This document shows positions 25,168-28,874 of a DNA stretch of 28,874 nucleotides, piece after piece (the first letter of the stretch is position 1; each line of letters starts with the position of its first letter). The translations under genes and the position numbers were made by a program. The DNA is taken from assembly GCA_028276365.1 (NCBI GenBank), contig JAPYWL010000012.1, positions 1-28,874 of the forward strand, written 5' to 3'. Source of the DNA: Deltaproteobacteria bacterium. GTDB lineage: Bacteria > DRYD01. The notes below the pieces were generated by a model. It had not been told where the DNA came from, made no database searches, and saw only the letters and a program-made list of their open reading frames with translations.

Positions 25168-25219
25168 AATTAATTACTATGCTTTATAATTATTGAAAAT
25201 ACTTAATGGAGGTTTTAAT

Positions 25220-26467
25220 ATGAATTTTCTTGAAAATTTAAACACTTTTGACGTTATTTTATTTATAATTTTTATTGGACTTTCTTTTTATTTAAGTTTT
25301 CTTATTCAAAAGATTCAACAAAAAGGATTTAATTTAATTAAAAATTCAAGGATTATTTTAAATATTATTTTGGTATATAGTATTTTATTTTTGGGTATTA
25401 TTTTTTATTCTATTTTCAGTTTAAAGATAGTTAAGATGTTAGGGATAGATTTTATTGGTGGTACATTAACGGAGGTAGCTTTTAAGGAAAATATTGATAA
25501 TTCTAAGATAATTGATATTTATAAGAAATATAATAAAGACAAGGAGCTTATTATTCAAGAGGTTATTTTACCTTCTAATGAGTATAAAAGGGTTGTAGTT
25601 CTTAAAACGCGTCCTATGGATGAATTAGAAAAAAATAAAATCAATAAAGATTTAGAGTCTATAGGTGGGGTTATTAGGAGATCAGAGAATATTAGTTCTT
25701 CAATAAGTAAGCAAACATTAATTAATGCTATTGTTGCCTTGGTTGTTGCTCTTGTTGCTCAGATAATTTATATTGCTTTTAGATTTGGTAATAATATTTT
25801 ATATGGTATTATAGCGGATATTGCTTTATTACATGATGTTATAGTGATGCTTGGGATTTATGTAATTTTAGGATTAAGTGGGTTTGCAGGGTTTGAAATA
25901 AATAGTATATTTTTAGCTGCGGTTTTAACTGTTGTAGGGTACTCCGTTATGGATACTATTATTATTTTTGATAGAATTAGGGAAAATATTAAAATAGAGT
26001 TAAATTCTAATAATGAATTAAATTTAACCAAATTTGATGAATTGGTTAGTAAATCGGTAGTTCAAACTATAACAAGATCTGTTTTTACTACATTAACAGT
26101 TTTATTAACATTATTTGGGATAATATTTTTAGGTGGTGAAACATTAAGGAGTTTTTCTATAGCTTTAGCAGTCGGTACATTTAGCGGAGCTTTTTCCTCT
26201 ATTTTTATTGCAGCTCCTTTAGTTTCTTTACTTAAAGCTAAAATTTTACCCAAGGATATTAAAAATATCAAAGAAGAAGAAGGGACTAAGCCTATATTTG
26301 TATCTACTGATATTTCCAATATATTTGCCCATCAAGAAGAATTACCTGAAGATCTAAAAGAAAATAATATTAAAATTGAAAAAAATAAGGATTTAATAGT
26401 CGAAGATGTAAAAAACAAGCAAAAAAGAGGAGTTTTAGAAAGGTATAAATTAAAAAAGAAAAAATAA
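25220..26467 (+). CDS. secF: Protein-export membrane protein SecF, extended at both ends
   Basis: Partner of SecD that uses the proton gradient to pull translocated protein outward. 415 residues, against about 300 usual. Core: LGIDFIGGTLTEVAF (family GxDFxGGT), the first periplasmic domain, then membrane part with VALVVALVAQIIYIAFRF, IADIALLHDVIVMLG, TVVGYSVMDTIIIFDRIREN and TRSVFTTLTVLLTLFGIIFLGG. Extra parts: an N-terminal membrane helix (about 10-30) plus basic segment before the usual first helix, and a C-terminal charged tail of about 75 residues ending RYKLKKKK. I chose ATG 25220 because TGGAGG lies 8 bases upstream; an in-frame TTG at 25193 is before that site. No secD adjoins; secY is 52 bases upstream. 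Confidence 0.94.
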   Translation: MNFLENLNTFDVILFIIFIGLSFYLSFLIQKIQQKGFNLIKNSRIILNIILVYSILFLGIIFYSIFSLKIVKMLGIDFIGGTLTEVAFKENIDNSKIIDIYKKYNKDKELIIQEVILPSNEYKRVVVLKTRPMDELEKNKINKDLESIGGVIRRSENISSSISKQTLINAIVALVVALVAQIIYIAFRFGNNILYGIIADIALLHDVIVMLGIYVILGLSGFAGFEINSIFLAAVLTVVGYSVMDTIIIFDRIRENIKIELNSNNELNLTKFDELVSKSVVQTITRSVFTTLTVLLTLFGIIFLGGETLRSFSIALAVGTFSGAFSSIFIAAPLVSLLKAKILPKDIKNIKEEEGTKPIFVSTDISNIFAHQEELPEDLKENNIKIEKNKDLIVEDVKNKQKRGVLERYKLKKKK

Positions 26468-26518
26468 TTAAAATAAAAAAATAAAAAATAAATAAAATAA
26501 AAAATAAATGTAGTTAAT

Positions 26519-27304
26519 ATGAGTGAGGTTAAAGGAGTAGATATAAAGGAGTTATTAAGTAATAGGTACATAAAACCGTATGGAGATACTTTTAATGATG
26601 GAATAATACAATTAAGTTTTACAATACCTGCAAGGGATAAGTATATAGCTATAGAAGCAGCTAAAGTTTTATTAAGTAAAATGGGGTTTAAAGATATTAA
26701 AATAGCTACTGTAGAAGAACCTTTGGAGTATTTTTATTTTTTTGTAGTTTATGCTGCTACTACTTATGATGTTGATTTGGATAATATTAAACCTGTGATA
26801 CCTGAATATGAGAAGATGTCAAAAGACGAAGTAGAAGATTTTGTTAATAAGTATATTAAGAAGAAATTAGTGATATTAGGTGCTACAATTGGTACTGATA
26901 GTCATACTGTAGGATTAGATAGTATATTAAATATAAAAGGTTTTAAGGGAGAGAAGGGATTAGAAGCTTATAAAGTTTTTAAGGTATATAATTTGGGGCC
27001 TCAGGTTATGCCTGCTGTTTTAGTTGAAAAAGCTAAAGAATTAAATGCTGATGTTATTTTAGTTTCTCAAACCATTACTCAAAAAAATATGCATATTAGA
27101 AATTTAACAGAATTAGTAGATATATTAGAAGCTGAAGGTATTAGAGATAAAGTTATAGTTATATGTGGAGGTAGTAGGATCGATCATAGATTAGCTAAGG
27201 AATTAGGTTATGATGCAGGATTTGGACCTGGGACTACTCCTTCTGATGTCGCCTCTTTCGTTGTTCAATTTTATTATAAAAAGTTTATAAATAACCAAAA
27301 TTAA
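26519..27304 (+). CDS. kamE: Lysine 5,6-aminomutase beta subunit (B12-binding)
   Basis: Small subunit of the adenosylcobalamin- and PLP-dependent lysine 5,6-aminomutase of lysine fermentation. 261 residues, as in KamE (about 262). An N-terminal dimerisation domain (IKPYGDTFNDGIIQLSFT, 18-35) precedes the Rossmann B12 domain. His129 in D-x-H-x-x-G (127-132) is the cobalt ligand and Lys140 (ILNIKG) the PLP Schiff-base lysine; both are 11 residues before C. sticklandii His133 (133-129=4 in offset) and Lys144, so they share one constant offset of 4. ILVSQTITQKNMHIRNLTEL is strongly conserved. No large subunit kamD (about 500 residues) is adjacent. Its ATG has no Shine-Dalgarno site and follows a low-complexity AATAAA leader. 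An ornithine 4,5-aminomutase relative is possible but less likely by size. Confidence 0.92.
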   Translation: MSEVKGVDIKELLSNRYIKPYGDTFNDGIIQLSFTIPARDKYIAIEAAKVLLSKMGFKDIKIATVEEPLEYFYFFVVYAATTYDVDLDNIKPVIPEYEKMSKDEVEDFVNKYIKKKLVILGATIGTDSHTVGLDSILNIKGFKGEKGLEAYKVFKVYNLGPQVMPAVLVEKAKELNADVILVSQTITQKNMHIRNLTELVDILEAEGIRDKVIVICGGSRIDHRLAKELGYDAGFGPGTTPSDVASFVVQFYYKKFINNQN

Positions 27305-27335
27305 AATAAACAAAATTAAAAAAGGAGGTAGTATT

Positions 27336-28805
27336 ATGGATAAAGTTAATAAATATTTAAAACTAGTTTTCATAATTGTTTTATTTATTTTTTCATTAAT
27401 TTGGTTTTTAGATTTTGCTTACACAGCTAAATATGATCAAAAAGATAGTTATAAAAGTTATAAGGATTATAGATTAAATTATGAAGTAAGAAGTAAGAAA
27501 GTATTAGAAGCTAATTCTATTGATAGTTTAAAAGGAGTTATTAATTTAGGTAATGGAGAGTATTTATTTTATGGAGATACCAAAAGCTTTACTCAAAATG
27601 GTGCTGATTTTCTATTTTTAATGGTTAAAGAAAATAGTAATGAATATTTAGCAGATGCTGGAGTTTTAAGTGGTTTATTTAATGATAATCTAATTAGTGT
27701 AAAAAAATATAAAGATTATTTATTGGCTGCTGGTAATACTTGGAGTTATAATCAAGATACATTAGAAGATATTTTAGTTTCTGTTTTAGATAGTAGTTTA
27801 AATTTAGTTAAGTATTATGTTATAAGTGGCAATAGGCAGGAAGATGTTTCTAATATAGTTTTTGTTGATGATAATCCTTATATTTTAGCTTCTACAAGGA
27901 GCGCTACTTTTGGTAAAGAAAATTCTTTAATTATTAAATTGGATAATAATTTAGATGTTGATAAAATGTATTTAATTGGGACCAATTCTGAAGATAAACC
28001 TTATTATTTATATAAATTAAGTTCTAATAAGTATTTATTGATGGGAAACTATTCAAAATCTACAGATAATAAGGATATATATGTATCTATTTTAGATGGT
28101 AATTTTAATTTTATAAGGGGTTTTGCTTTTGGTGGAGCTTTTGATGAATATATTAAAGATTTTGTTTTGTATAAAGATAAATTAATTATTATTTCACAAA
28201 GTAGATCTTTTAAACCTTATGAAAAAGAAAATATATTAATTAATTTAATTGATTTAAAATCGATGAAAATTTTAAGATCCTTAGCTTTAGGTACTATTAA
28301 TGATGATTTTTATTTAGATTATTTATTGAATAATGATAAATTAGTTTTATTTGCAGATAGTAAAAATAAGGATACTTCTAATTTATTTTTAGTTTCCTTA
28401 GACCCTAATAATTTGAATTTAGATAAGGTTGTTAGTATAAATGATTTATTATCTCCTGAAGCTACTACTTATTTTTCAAGATTAAGAAGTTTATTTATTT
28501 TAGGTCAAGATGCTAAGTATATAGATATGGCTGTTAATGTGGTTAATACTAATACCTTAGAAGATTATGCTATATTTAAGGTTGATAATTTCTTAAGTGA
28601 ATTAGATAAAAATAAGTATCTAAAAGATTATAATATATCTAAGTATTATCTTAGAATTTCTAAGTATCCTAATTTAGAGTCTTATGATCTATTTATGAAT
28701 ACTAAATTAGTTTATTCTAAAGATTTAAGTGACAGTACCTTTAAGATTGATAATAATATTAATGTTAAGTATTTAAAAGTTGATGTTAGTTCCATTTGGA
28801 AATAA
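27336..28805 (+). CDS. Membrane-anchored repeat (beta-propeller-like) protein
   Basis: 489 residues. An N-terminal membrane helix (about 8-27, KLVFIIVLFIFSLIWFLDFA) without an obvious cleavage site suggests an anchored protein with the rest outside the cytoplasm. Residues about 60-400 hold at least four or five repeats of a pattern 'yLl.G.t.Sf...d.D.lv..LD.nln......GG..eD', for example KDYLLAAGNTWSYNQDTLED, NKYLLMGNYSKSTDNKDIYV and DKLIIISQSRSF, as in GGxxDD/'GYIVAGxTxS' propeller proteins. The ends are unlike any family I know. ATG follows AAAAAGGAGGT, 31 bases after kamE. It resembles the exported protein at 10880 in design, though the latter is Lys/Asn/Ile-rich while this one has more Gly, Val, Leu and Asp. 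Ligand unknown. Confidence 0.6.
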   Translation: MDKVNKYLKLVFIIVLFIFSLIWFLDFAYTAKYDQKDSYKSYKDYRLNYEVRSKKVLEANSIDSLKGVINLGNGEYLFYGDTKSFTQNGADFLFLMVKENSNEYLADAGVLSGLFNDNLISVKKYKDYLLAAGNTWSYNQDTLEDILVSVLDSSLNLVKYYVISGNRQEDVSNIVFVDDNPYILASTRSATFGKENSLIIKLDNNLDVDKMYLIGTNSEDKPYYLYKLSSNKYLLMGNYSKSTDNKDIYVSILDGNFNFIRGFAFGGAFDEYIKDFVLYKDKLIIISQSRSFKPYEKENILINLIDLKSMKILRSLALGTINDDFYLDYLLNNDKLVLFADSKNKDTSNLFLVSLDPNNLNLDKVVSINDLLSPEATTYFSRLRSLFILGQDAKYIDMAVNVVNTNTLEDYAIFKVDNFLSELDKNKYLKDYNISKYYLRISKYPNLESYDLFMNTKLVYSKDLSDSTFKIDNNINVKYLKVDVSSIWK

Positions 28806-28853
28806 TATTTTTATTTTAGATATTTTTAATTAATTATTATGGGGGAATAAGAG

Positions 28854-28874
28854 ATGAATAAGTGTTCAAAATGT
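28854..28874 (+). CDS. Start of a gene encoding a CxxC protein (partial)
   Basis: Only seven codons are in the window: Met-Asn-Lys-Cys-Ser-Lys-Cys. GGGGG (28841-28845) lies 8 bases before the ATG, which supports a real start. A CxxC at residues 4 and 7 suggests an N-terminal zinc ribbon, but nothing more can be said. It follows the repeat protein by 48 bases. Confidence 0.5.

Noticed and set aside
26062-26571. Two minus-strand reading frames opposite the end of secF and the start of kamE
   Set aside because: They are shadows of secF and kamE: antisense, Phe-rich from reversed Lys codons, without any recognisable motif or ribosome site.
1-28874. CRISPR arrays, insertion sequences, phage genes or a defence island
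   Set aside because: No spaced direct repeats, transposase, integrase, or toxin-antitoxin-like pair was seen; all genes are housekeeping or hypothetical and the composition is uniform apart from hsp20.

Overview
This is a very A+T-rich bacterial chromosomal window (roughly a quarter G+C by eye) with tightly packed genes, TTA/AAA/ATT-dominated codons and Shine-Dalgarno sites of the AGGAGG type. The content (trigger factor, SecY/SecF, F-type ATP synthase, FliR, SufU, a B12-dependent aminomutase subunit) fits an anaerobic or fermentative low-GC bacterium. I cannot assign a phylum from the sequence alone. There is no phage, transposon, CRISPR array or rRNA, and no gene-free stretch longer than 300 bases.

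Layout: (1) 1-3044, minus strand: leuC, then a UDP-GlcNAc-type nucleotide-sugar dehydrogenase, then the first part of an RlmI-like rRNA methyltransferase that runs off the left edge. (2) 3230-9844, plus strand: a C-terminally short uvrC, a tRNA-Tyr, then GNAT acetyltransferase, FtsB/DivIC-like protein, a 55-residue basic protein and ileS, then a separate hsp20 that ends at a perfect-palindrome terminator. (3) 9964-16192, minus strand, read right to left: an IscA-type protein with a Cys-rich tail, atpB-atpE-atpF (membrane part of the ATP synthase only), a phosphohexomutase, an exported repeat protein, and a HemD-like protein. (4) 16399-28874, plus strand: a GT4-like glycosyltransferase, then a long co-directional run: DUF6580-like membrane protein, fliR, tig, a MetE-like protein without its zinc ligands, sufU, tyrS, a small membrane protein, secY, secF, kamE, a second membrane-anchored repeat protein, and the start of a CxxC protein.

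Links between genes: SufU and the IscA-like protein handle iron-sulfur clusters, and two likely clients are here (LeuC with its three cluster cysteines, and UvrC with the four-cysteine pattern). HemD makes the tetrapyrrole precursor of cobalamin, which KamE uses. Trigger factor, SecY and SecF belong to protein folding and export, and TyrRS sits in the same window as tRNA-Tyr. Several genes are separated from their usual partners: leuC without leuD, atpBEF without atpHAGDC, fliR without other flagellar genes, secF without secD, secY without ribosomal-protein genes, and kamE without kamD.

I found no obvious new multi-gene system. The items most worth a second look are the zinc-ligand-less MetE-like protein, the IscA-like protein with a metallothionein-like tail, the UvrC lacking its helix-hairpin-helix end, and the two repeat proteins.
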